Positions 1 to 7,635 of a stretch of 64,000 nucleotides of DNA are shown here, piece by piece. The stretch spans positions 8,156 to 72,155 of the forward strand of contig JAQTZZ010000018.1 in NCBI GenBank assembly GCA_028687545.1, written 5' to 3'. Both the position numbers and the translations under genes were made by a program. Within the stretch, counting starts at the first letter, position 1. Each line of letters begins with the position of its first letter. Below the pieces are notes generated by a model. The model was not told where the DNA came from, ran no database searches, and saw nothing but the letters and a program-made list of their open reading frames with translations. The DNA comes from Candidatus Wallbacteria bacterium. Its GTDB lineage: Bacteria; Muiribacteriota; JAQTZZ01.

Positions 1-30
1 AGCCAAAGGAAATTGACGTAAGGAGATCCT

Positions 31-693
31 TTGAAAAAAATAATGCTTGTTTGTATACTGTCCGCCTCGATCTGTGCTTTCTGCTGCCCTGCCTGCTCGC
101 TGGGAAATTCATCGCTGGATCAGGTAAAACAAACGTTGAGCCCGAACTATCAGAAGCTGATTTGCCTTGCCAACACCTTGGATTCAGATCTGAAATCTCC
201 GGTCAAGCAGAAAAAAGACTGGGACGATCTATCCCAGTGTTACCTCGTGTTCGAAACAAGATTCGAGCAGTGGCTGAATTTTCTTCCGGATGCAGAGCGT
301 CCTGTGGACATCAGGATTAACCTGGAATATTTCGCAAAGCTGCTCAATGGATTAAAAGCTTCGATCAGGTCGGGCGACACTGTAGGCTTGGAAAACAAGA
401 CTGTTGAATTCAAGGAAGAACTGATCTTGTTCTACCACAACAGTCCGCTGGACTGCGCACTGACTGCCATCAGGACCAATGATGCCGAGTATCTCGGCCG
501 GGTTTATAACGGTTTGAGCGAGCTTTCAAACACGAATCCTGGAATTGTGGAATACATCACATGGGTCTGGCGGGTCAGAGAGAATTTCAATGATCCGAAG
601 CTCCGGGGAGAATTTGTAAATTGGCATCAACAGAACTTCCTGAGGCTTCGCAAGGCATTTTCCGACTATTTTGAAATTCACAGCTGGTATTAA
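31..693 (+). CDS. Exported protein of unknown function
   Basis: A 220-residue protein with a TTG start, chosen because AGGAG lies 5 nt upstream. Residues 1-23 form a Sec signal peptide with several cysteines (positions 8, 15, 18, 19 and 22), so it could be a lipoprotein, but no clean lipobox is visible. The mature part is predicted mostly helical and soluble, with many Trp, Leu and Asp residues. I do not recognise a family. It lies 36 nt before the DAHP synthase gene on the same strand and may be co-transcribed with it. Confidence 0.7.
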   Translation: MKKIMLVCILSASICAFCCPACSLGNSSLDQVKQTLSPNYQKLICLANTLDSDLKSPVKQKKDWDDLSQCYLVFETRFEQWLNFLPDAERPVDIRINLEYFAKLLNGLKASIRSGDTVGLENKTVEFKEELILFYHNSPLDCALTAIRTNDAEYLGRVYNGLSELSNTNPGIVEYITWVWRVRENFNDPKLRGEFVNWHQQNFLRLRKAFSDYFEIHSWY

Positions 694-729
694 GACATAC
701 AGCAGGACGAAATGCAGAAAGGATAAGTC

Positions 730-1770
730 ATGATCATCAAATGCGACATCAATATCAGTGAACAGCGCTATCAGCACATACTTTCCGAGATCAGGAGATT
801 AGGAGTCACTCCGGACATACTCAGGGGACGCGACGGAGTTAACACGCCTGTAATCGGATTGAAAGGCGACTGCATTCACCTGCTCCCGGGCGACTTCACC
901 AAGCTGGAAGGCGTGGCTGACGTGCAGCGGATCACAGTGCCTTACAAGCTCGCGAGCCGTAATTACAACCATCTGGATACAGTAATCGAAGTCGGGGCTG
1001 CGGCGATCGGGGGGGACAATCCGGTAGTCTTCATGGCCGGACCCTGCGCTGTTGAGAGCAGGGAACAGATTCTGAAAATCGCAGAGCAGGTGGCAGGGCA
1101 GGGTGCCCAGATCCTGCGGGGCGGTGCCTGGAAACCGAGAACCTTTGCCCGCACGTTTGAAGGCCTGAAAGAGGATGCGCTCAAATTCCTGCAGGAAGCG
1201 AGCCGGCTGACCGGACTTCCGGTTGTGACTGAAGTGATCAGCCCGAACCTGATTGACTTGTGCTACTGCTATACTGATATTTTCCAGGTCGGAGCCAGGA
1301 ACATGCAGAATTTCGATCTGCTGGACAAACTTGGAATGCAGAACAAGCCAGTGCTTTTAAAGCGGGGAGTATCGGCCACTCTGGACGAGCTGCTGGGTGC
1401 TGCGGACCGCATCCTGGAAGGCGGCAACAAGAAAGTGATGCTCTGCCTGCGCGGAGTGCGCACTTTCGATTATTCGCAGCGCTATCCAGCAGACCTCTAT
1501 GCAATTCCAGACCTTCTCAGAAAGACCCATCTGCCGATCATTTTCGACCCGAGCCATTCGGCAGGGACCCGCTCGCTGGTGCCTGAAATCGCCAGAATGG
1601 CGATCGCAGGCGGCGTGCACGGCCTGATCATTGAAGCGCATTACAATCCGCCTGAAGCACTCTGCGACGGTTCGCAGATGATCACACCCGACGAACTGGG
1701 CCAGCTTGTGACTTACGCCCGCGAACTGCGCAAGCTGCACAAGGCTCTGGCCGGGAAACCTAACGGGTAA
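730..1770 (+). CDS. aroF: 3-deoxy-7-phosphoheptulonate (DAHP) synthase, type I-beta
   Basis: Catalyses the first step of the shikimate pathway (phosphoenolpyruvate plus erythrose 4-phosphate). Residues 1-70 form the ferredoxin-like N-terminal domain of the Thermotoga-type enzyme. The TIM barrel follows. The four metal ligands are present as C106 (in AGPCAVE), H276 (DPSHSAG), E302 (IIEAHY) and D313 (CDGSQ). Their spacing equals that of the Thermotoga maritima enzyme with a constant offset of four residues. Two normally conserved stretches deviate: KPRTSPYSF is KPRTFARTF, and CERG is CLRG. These may change substrate handling, but the family assignment is secure. Cytoplasmic. Confidence 0.93.
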   Translation: MIIKCDINISEQRYQHILSEIRRLGVTPDILRGRDGVNTPVIGLKGDCIHLLPGDFTKLEGVADVQRITVPYKLASRNYNHLDTVIEVGAAAIGGDNPVVFMAGPCAVESREQILKIAEQVAGQGAQILRGGAWKPRTFARTFEGLKEDALKFLQEASRLTGLPVVTEVISPNLIDLCYCYTDIFQVGARNMQNFDLLDKLGMQNKPVLLKRGVSATLDELLGAADRILEGGNKKVMLCLRGVRTFDYSQRYPADLYAIPDLLRKTHLPIIFDPSHSAGTRSLVPEIARMAIAGGVHGLIIEAHYNPPEALCDGSQMITPDELGQLVTYARELRKLHKALAGKPNG

Positions 1771-1819
1771 AGTTTGACAGTTTAATATTCATCGAGCAGA
1801 CGGAAACTCCTTTCCCGTC

Positions 1820-1839
1820 ATTCCAGCGCAAGCTGGAAT
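1820..1839. repeat. Short REP-like palindrome
   Basis: ATTCCAGC, then GCAA, then GCTGGAAT: a perfect 8-bp stem with a GCAA tetraloop in the intergenic region between the DAHP synthase and the AlbA-type ATPase. It has no T-run, so it is not a normal terminator. It resembles the dispersed intergenic palindromes seen in many genomes. The rest of 1771-2005 shows nothing recognisable. Confidence 0.5.
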
Positions 1840-2005
1840 CCATCCTTTTCTCTTGATTTTTCAAGCAAAAAGCGATAACATAAAACTGGCATTCATTTTC
1901 TGAAAAAAGCGGCCGGGTCCGGGATAAGGTCGTGCCACATATACTGCCTCAACCATGACCTGACCCCGTCATCAAACAAAGCAGGTAGTATTTACGGAGT
2001 AAATT

Positions 2006-3526
2006 ATGCCTCTGCCAATTAATTTGAATGATCTGCTTCACTGTAAAACCGTGGAATCTGAACGCCTTGAATTCAAGGCAGGCTGGAATCCACTTGATAC
2101 AATCCAGACAATCTGCGCTTTTGCCAATGATTTCCATAACCTGGGTGGCGGCTATATCGTTATTGGTGTTGAAGAAAAAAACGGACAGCCGAAACTGCCG
2201 CCTGTTGGTTTGAATACCGATCAGATTGGCACAATCCAGGAGGAAATCCTGAATCTCGGGCACAGCGCGATCCAGCCCGCATATAATCCTGTGGTTGTGC
2301 ACCATATTGTTGAAGAGAAATCCATTCTCGTGATCTGGGTTCCTGGTGGCCAGACCAGGCCTTATAAAGCCAAACTTGGTTTAGGGAAAAGCTGCAAGGA
2401 ATATGGATACTTCATTCGTAAATGTTCCAGCACAGTGCGGGCTAAAGGGGCGGACGACACCGAGCTGCTCTCGCTGGCTGCTACTGTCCCGTCTGATGAC
2501 CGCATAAACCAGCGCGCGAGGATGGAAGATTTGTCCCGCGACTTGATCCTGGATTTTCTGAAAAAAATAGACAGTGAACTTGCTCCTCTGGCTGCAAAGC
2601 TGCCTCTTCACGAACTTGGTGCACAGATGAATATAATCGGCGGGCCTGTGGAAGCTCAGTTTCCGCTTAATGTTGGCTTGCTTTTTTTTAACCCGGAACC
2701 TCACCGGTTTTTTCCGGTCACACAGATAGATGTGGTCTGGTTTCCGGAAGAACCAGGCGGAGACCGTTTCACGGAAAAAATCTTCCGCGGACCTCTGCCG
2801 CAGATGATCCGCGAATCCTTGGACTTTATCCGGCGCAACTACCTTAACGAGATTGTCATCAAACACCATGATCGGGCCGAGGCCACGCGCGTTGCCAACT
2901 TTCCGTATGATGCCCTTGAAGAAGCCGTGGTCAACGCTGTCTATCACCGCAGCTACGAAGAACGAGAGCCTATAGAAGTACGAATTACTCCGAACGAGAT
3001 GACGATTCTCAGTTTCCCTGGCCCAGACCGTTCGATCAGACTTGATCAGCTCCGCATCGGGAAGGCCGTTTCCCGCCGTTACCGCAACCGCCGCATCGGC
3101 GAATTTCTCAAAGAACTCGGTCTTACAGAAGGACGGGCAACCGGCATACCCAAGATTCTGCAGGCAATGAGCAATAATGGCTCACCAGATCCTGATTTCG
3201 AAACAGACGATGATCGCCTGTCGTTTGTTGTCCGGCTGCCGGTTCATCCTGAATTTACCATAGCAGCGCATAATAAAGACTTTCGGCCCGAGTCACGGCC
3301 TGAGTCGCGGCCCGAGTCACGGCCCGAGTCAATTCGCGAAAAAGTTCTGGCTGCACTTTTGGAATGTCCAAAATCAAAATCAGAAATAGCCAAAGCAATA
3401 GGGCATAGCAATATATCCGGGGAACTGAAAAAACAGATAAGCTTGCTCCTTGCTGAGAAGTTAATCGAATTCACTAATCCCGATAAGCCTAAAAGCCGTT
3501 TGCAAAAATACAGACTGATCCGATAA
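2006..3526 (+). CDS. AlbA_2/Schlafen-type ATP-binding protein with GHKL-like domain and C-terminal winged helix
   Basis: 506 residues. The N-terminal AlbA_2 (divergent AAA_4/Schlafen-like) domain spans about 1-140, with ESERLEFKAGW and a GGGYIVIGV stretch. A RecG-like/HATPase_c_4 region around 270-420 carries EEAVVNAVYHRSYEE and GRATGIPKI. The last 70 residues look like a winged helix, after a linker of four perfect RPES units encoded by a 12-bp repeat near 3284-3330. Such proteins are usually called putative transcriptional regulators or helicase-related and are common in accessory regions. The start follows ACGGAG. Its biological role is unknown. Confidence 0.85.
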   Translation: MPLPINLNDLLHCKTVESERLEFKAGWNPLDTIQTICAFANDFHNLGGGYIVIGVEEKNGQPKLPPVGLNTDQIGTIQEEILNLGHSAIQPAYNPVVVHHIVEEKSILVIWVPGGQTRPYKAKLGLGKSCKEYGYFIRKCSSTVRAKGADDTELLSLAATVPSDDRINQRARMEDLSRDLILDFLKKIDSELAPLAAKLPLHELGAQMNIIGGPVEAQFPLNVGLLFFNPEPHRFFPVTQIDVVWFPEEPGGDRFTEKIFRGPLPQMIRESLDFIRRNYLNEIVIKHHDRAEATRVANFPYDALEEAVVNAVYHRSYEEREPIEVRITPNEMTILSFPGPDRSIRLDQLRIGKAVSRRYRNRRIGEFLKELGLTEGRATGIPKILQAMSNNGSPDPDFETDDDRLSFVVRLPVHPEFTIAAHNKDFRPESRPESRPESRPESIREKVLAALLECPKSKSEIAKAIGHSNISGELKKQISLLLAEKLIEFTNPDKPKSRLQKYRLIR

Positions 3527-3538
3527 GGGAGGGAACAG

Positions 3539-3562
3539 TACCGGGACTATACATTTGTCAAA
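3539..3562. repeat. 24-bp dispersed repeat, copy 1
   Basis: The segment containing ACCGGGACTATACATTTG is matched at 61718-61741 with two substitutions in 24 positions. Read in reverse it begins TGTCAAATGTATAG, which resembles the TG-starting ends of some insertion sequences. It could be a solo transposon end, but no transposase is near. Confidence 0.4.
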
Positions 3563-3627
3563 GATAAAGCACACATTCTACAGCCCATGAAGATATGGAT
3601 TTGAGTATGGAATAAATTAATTGCTTG

Positions 3628-3650
3628 ACTGTACGAAAATTTTGTACAGT
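3628..3650. promoter_or_regulatory. 23-bp palindrome, candidate operator
   Basis: ACTGTAC, GAAAATTTT, GTACAGT: 7-bp arms, with the centre almost self-complementary too. It lies 60 nt before the start of the small membrane protein and overlaps a TTGACT hexamer (3625-3630) that could be a -35 element. This is a typical position for a dimeric repressor site. Which regulator binds is unknown. Confidence 0.45.
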
Positions 3651-3710
3651 TGATTTAGTGGGATGTTTTCAGGAAAAAGCTACATATGTGCAGCCAACGG
3701 AGCTAATAAG

Positions 3711-4232
3711 ATGAGTCATTCGTTCCGGCAGCTTTTTGCAGAATCTGATGGCCGGGTCCTGATTTTAGATGCATGTTCAAAGGCTTATTTACTTATTTTT
3801 GCTTTTGCTGCATTACTGCTTTTGATGCCCCTGGCAGTAATTATTCACCGGGGCAGTGCAGATCCCGGAATCGTTAAAGTGACTGTTTCCATGGCAGCCA
3901 TAGCCTGCTTCCTGATAATCGTGTTAAAGGCATTTAAGATTACACTCACTGATGAAGAGATAATTTACAGATCGTTTTTCTTGGGCACGAGAAGCATCCG
4001 CCTCTGTGACATTAAAGAGTACACGATACTTGCTGGAGAATATTCGGTCTTGGACGGAACCTTGCCTTCTGCGCACTTGGGGATCATGCCGTTTTCCTCA
4101 GAAGTCAAACCCATCTGCATCAGTCTCAAAGTATTTGACGAAAAAGAGATGGCTAGAGTAATTGCTGTACTGGATGAACATATCGAAGAAAACAATAAAA
4201 CGCAGCCGGACGAAGGAAAACATACACCTTGA
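3711..4232 (+). CDS. Membrane protein with PH-like cytosolic domain (inferred)
   Basis: 173 residues from the ATG at 3711, preferred over an in-frame ATG at 3663 because GGAG lies upstream of the former and nothing lies upstream of the latter. Two transmembrane helices (about 20-45 and 55-75) are followed by a beta-rich domain with a conserved-looking DEEIIYRSFF stretch. This is the arrangement of small bacterial PH-domain membrane proteins, an inference from architecture only. The tail is charged. A palindromic candidate operator sits upstream. Confidence 0.65.
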   Translation: MSHSFRQLFAESDGRVLILDACSKAYLLIFAFAALLLLMPLAVIIHRGSADPGIVKVTVSMAAIACFLIIVLKAFKITLTDEEIIYRSFFLGTRSIRLCDIKEYTILAGEYSVLDGTLPSAHLGIMPFSSEVKPICISLKVFDEKEMARVIAVLDEHIEENNKTQPDEGKHTP

Positions 4233-4256
4233 TCTTCCCGGCGCAATGTATATAAT
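4229..4256 (+). promoter_or_regulatory. Sigma-70-type promoter
   Basis: TTGATC (4229-4234), 16-nt spacer, TATAAT (4251-4256), 50 nt before the arginine deiminase gene. The -35 overlaps the stop codon of the preceding gene. Confidence 0.65.
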
Positions 4257-4306
4257 TTATTGAAGAGTATTGAGAGAAAATAAGGATTGTTCCTGCGGAG
4301 GGGAGT

Positions 4307-5605
4307 ATGAAGTCTGCGCTGCTCTTTTTAGTGTTTTTCTTCTCCATCAATATATTTTCCCAGGAATTAACACACTCCCAGTTCATCAAAACCTGCGGGA
4401 TTCCCTGGCAGATCAGGACAGCGAAGGATGCAACACCTCCGCAGGGTAATTTCACAGTTCCTGCCGAATTCGATCCTGCAGAAGGCATCATCGTCTGCTG
4501 GGACTGGACTCACTCCAAACTTCAGAAGGAAATCATTAAATTCATCGCTACGGACACTAAGGTTTTTGTCTGTGGATCAGTTGATGCAGTGAAAAAGGAA
4601 CTCACTGATTTCGGCGTGAACATGGCTAATGTCAGGATCTTCAATCTACAGCTCTCGATCTGGGTCCGCGATTTCGGACCCTGGTGGATCATCCCTGAAA
4701 ACGGTGGGCGGGAGAAAGTGCTGCTTGAGGCTCAATACGGCCCTGTCCAGGAACTGGCTGACAAATTTCCGGGTAAGAATCATTTATCGGGATTTTACGA
4801 TAACGGCGGGAATATGATGTTCGACGGCAGAGGCACTGCAGTCTGCTCTGCTTATTATGATAAACCCGAAAAACTGGAAGAAGTGCGCAGTGTATACAGG
4901 GATTATTTCGGCGCAGGCCAGCTGATTTTTCTGAAAAAACTGCTCAAGGAAAACACAGGACACGTGGACCTGTACTGCAAATTTCTCGGCCGCAACACAA
5001 TCCTGCTCGGCGAGTACAGGAACGCTCAAGACGGAGTACCTGGCAACAAGGAAATCCTGGATGAAGATTACCAGACCCTGACTGCAGCAAAAAACCTCTC
5101 AGGCGAACCGTATCGTGTGGAGCGGATCCCGATGCCTAAATATGGAAACAATAACGGTGATATCGTAAATTTCAGTTACCTCAATTCGCTGATCGTGAAC
5201 AGGAAAGTGCTGGTGCCGATTTACAACATTGGAACAGACCAGGAAGCTCTGGAAATCTATCGCAGGCTGATGCCCGGTTATGAGGTGGCAGGCTTTAACT
5301 GCAGACAGATCATTGAGCTGGAAGGAGCGATCCACTGTATCACGATCGGAGTTTACTCAGACCCGCTGAAAGTGATTCTGGAATTTGCAAAGATGGCCGG
5401 AGATCCGCTGAAGCTGCACGTCTACTCCTCATCTCCTCTGACACGCGCATTCGCTTGCTACCAGGTCTCCGGGTATTTTCATCAGACACCGCTGAGCCTG
5501 GATAACGGAAGCTATACATTCCCGCTGCCTCAGCATTGCGGCCTGAATCACTGCAATTTTGTTTTCCAGGATTCGGAGGGCCGGACCAGGATCATCACTC
5601 CCTGA
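4307..5605 (+). CDS. Secreted peptidylarginine/agmatine deiminase-family enzyme
   Basis: 432 residues: a signal peptide (1-19), then a guanidino-group-modifying (PAD_porph) fold. Catalytic positions are all present: D122 in WVRDFGPWW, H219 and D221 in TGHVD, an Asn-rich GNNNGD loop around 281-286, and nucleophile C344 in GAIHCIT. The family includes cytosolic agmatine deiminases and the exported Porphyromonas enzyme that citrullinates C-terminal arginines. The signal peptide and the nearby gingipain-family protease favour a protein-citrullinating role, but this cannot be told from agmatine deimination by sequence reading alone. Start follows GGAGGGG. Confidence 0.88.
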   Translation: MKSALLFLVFFFSINIFSQELTHSQFIKTCGIPWQIRTAKDATPPQGNFTVPAEFDPAEGIIVCWDWTHSKLQKEIIKFIATDTKVFVCGSVDAVKKELTDFGVNMANVRIFNLQLSIWVRDFGPWWIIPENGGREKVLLEAQYGPVQELADKFPGKNHLSGFYDNGGNMMFDGRGTAVCSAYYDKPEKLEEVRSVYRDYFGAGQLIFLKKLLKENTGHVDLYCKFLGRNTILLGEYRNAQDGVPGNKEILDEDYQTLTAAKNLSGEPYRVERIPMPKYGNNNGDIVNFSYLNSLIVNRKVLVPIYNIGTDQEALEIYRRLMPGYEVAGFNCRQIIELEGAIHCITIGVYSDPLKVILEFAKMAGDPLKLHVYSSSPLTRAFACYQVSGYFHQTPLSLDNGSYTFPLPQHCGLNHCNFVFQDSEGRTRIITP

Positions 5606-5723
5606 AACCTGCAGATTTCCATTGCAGACCTACATACTGTAAATGGATACGATTCCATCTGCGCAGACCTGACACCCAAACTCGATTCTGTCATGAAGCA
5701 GGATGCAGGAGTATAATCCACAC

Positions 5724-7508
5724 ATGTTCGGAATCCTGAAAAAAATATTTACCACTCTGGGAAAGCTCTATCTTCCGATCTATCTGCTGTTTTTTATCTC
5801 ATTTCTGGCATTAACATGGCTCAACAGCATTTTACAGATAATTACCTTCCAGGATTTCAGCAAATTGCGCGGCAATGTCCAGATGCTTTTGAGCGACACA
5901 AGGGAAATCCAGCTGTCACAAAAAGATACCTTGGAATTTCTGACTGATTACCTTTCGCACCTCACTGACATTCTTCATGGTTCAGACATCAGGCGGATGT
6001 TTGACGCCAAGTCCGGGATTACTGAAAAGATTCCTCTCATTGGTGATAAAACCGGTCCGAACCATTTGAAGGTCAGCCGGATCAGCAAAACCGGAGGAGA
6101 CTATTTCCAGCCGACAAACCTTCTGATTCTGCTGATCATAGTCTGGCTCTGGCCGATCTACCGCTATAATCTGTTCGGCTTAAAAGACCGGCCCAGTCTG
6201 GTGGAAAAGCGCATCCTGAATCTGCCTTTCTTCCTTTTCATCCTGCTCTGGTTCAAAGCCCTGATCGACATGTTAAACACCTATATTTTCTGTGAGGGAT
6301 TCATGGGGATTATCCCTCTCAGCGTTTTGCTGACAGCTTTTATCTTTTTCCTGTTCAGCGGTTCATTTATGAGTTTTTTCCTGCTTGAACTGATTCCCCT
6401 GTATGTAAAAAAAAGGATTGCAGAACCTTTCTTTGCCGAGCAGGGTCTTTACAGGATTAAAAAGGGTCTCACGATCGGGCTGGGCCTGCGGAATTTTTTC
6501 ATGGTTTTTTCCCTGGCCTTCATCCCGTTGCTGCTCTGCCTGTTTGTGCTGTTTTACCTTAATTTTTCCTTCTTTTTCGGGATGACTGCGGAAGAATTTC
6601 AGCCGATCTATTTCTGGCTGCTGCCTACGGCATGCGCAGCCATTGGGCTTTTATTCCTGACCGCAGGATTTTATCTGCTTCAGTTTCTGGCCATCTATCT
6701 CAACCGCCGTTCCCTGCTCAAACCTCTCAACATCCTGATCGGGAGGATGAAGAGAGTGGCTTCAGGAGATTTCAGCTGCAAGACTTCAGTCCTTTATTCT
6801 GACGAGATCGGCCAGCTCAAGGGGCATTTCAACCTGATGCTGGACGGCCTGCAGGAACGCGAAAAAATCAAGGACACCTTTGGAAAGTATGTTTCAATGG
6901 AAATAGCCCAGCAGATCATGAAATCAGGCAAGGTCAATCTGGCCGGTGAACTGATCCAGGCCACAATCCTGTTTTCAGACATCAGGGATTTCACGCCTCT
7001 TGCCGAAAAGCTCGGACCGCAGGAACTGATCACCTTCCTGAACGATTATTTTTCATATGTGCTGGACCCGATCATCAAGAATCACGGAGTTGTGAACAAA
7101 TTCATCGGCGATGCAGTGATGGCTATTTACAGCCCTGTCTTCGGCCTTGAAGATCACGCTTCCCTGGCCCTGAAAAGCGCGCTTGAAATGGGGGAGGCAC
7201 TGAAGCGATTCAACAGCCTCGGAAAATATCCTGAGATCAGATTCGGGATCGGCCTGCACACCGGGATACTGGTGGCAGGCAGCGTTGGAGTGAAGGACCG
7301 CATGGAATACACAGTGATCGGCGATACAGTCAACATCGCCTCCAGAATCCAGACACAGACCAAGGAAGCCCAGTCCCAGGTCCTGATCAGCAGCGACTTA
7401 TACAAAATGATCAACCCCGAAGCCTTTCCTGGAGTCGCGTTCACAGCCTGCGATCCTGTGCTGCTGAAGGGAAAATCCCAGCCCATGGTCCTGTACAAGG
7501 TTAACTGA
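5724..7508 (+). CDS. Membrane-bound class III adenylate cyclase with HAMP domain
   Basis: 594 residues from the ATG at 5724 (AGGAG 12 nt upstream); an ATG at 5703 would add seven residues and lacks a ribosome site. About six hydrophobic helices occupy the first 340 residues, followed by a HAMP linker and a cyclase homology domain (about 395-585). Metal-binding aspartates are in SDIRDF and FIGDAVM. Adenine-specifying Lys (VNKFIGD) and Asp (TVIGDTVN) and the transition-state Asn/Arg pair (VNIASR) are present. This predicts cAMP synthesis in response to an envelope signal. Its 5' intergenic region resembles the one before the C25 protease. Confidence 0.9.
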   Translation: MFGILKKIFTTLGKLYLPIYLLFFISFLALTWLNSILQIITFQDFSKLRGNVQMLLSDTREIQLSQKDTLEFLTDYLSHLTDILHGSDIRRMFDAKSGITEKIPLIGDKTGPNHLKVSRISKTGGDYFQPTNLLILLIIVWLWPIYRYNLFGLKDRPSLVEKRILNLPFFLFILLWFKALIDMLNTYIFCEGFMGIIPLSVLLTAFIFFLFSGSFMSFFLLELIPLYVKKRIAEPFFAEQGLYRIKKGLTIGLGLRNFFMVFSLAFIPLLLCLFVLFYLNFSFFFGMTAEEFQPIYFWLLPTACAAIGLLFLTAGFYLLQFLAIYLNRRSLLKPLNILIGRMKRVASGDFSCKTSVLYSDEIGQLKGHFNLMLDGLQEREKIKDTFGKYVSMEIAQQIMKSGKVNLAGELIQATILFSDIRDFTPLAEKLGPQELITFLNDYFSYVLDPIIKNHGVVNKFIGDAVMAIYSPVFGLEDHASLALKSALEMGEALKRFNSLGKYPEIRFGIGLHTGILVAGSVGVKDRMEYTVIGDTVNIASRIQTQTKEAQSQVLISSDLYKMINPEAFPGVAFTACDPVLLKGKSQPMVLYKVN

Positions 7509-7546
7509 TACCTGGCCCCTGATTCGCTGACAACTTCAGATTCCCA

Positions 7547-7574
7547 TTGCAGATCTCTTTAGTGTGAATATAAT
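7547..7574 (+). promoter_or_regulatory. Sigma-70-type promoter
   Basis: TTGCAG (7547-7552), 16-nt spacer, TATAAT (7569-7574), 61 nt before the start of the C25 protease. The -35 lies in a CCATTGCAGA motif that also occurs at 5619-5628 ahead of the cyclase gene. Confidence 0.65.
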
Positions 7575-7635
7575 AATAATGAGTCAGGATAAATCCGGAT
7601 GGAAATTTTTAATCAATAGATTTTCTGGAGGTAAC

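Noticed and set aside
3284-3330. Short tandem repeat considered as a regulatory array
   Set aside because: In-frame RPES repeats within the AlbA-type protein, ahead of its winged helix.
3628-3650. Standard LexA (SOS) box
   Set aside because: CTGT and ACAG halves are too far apart for the usual 16-bp box, and no SOS gene follows.
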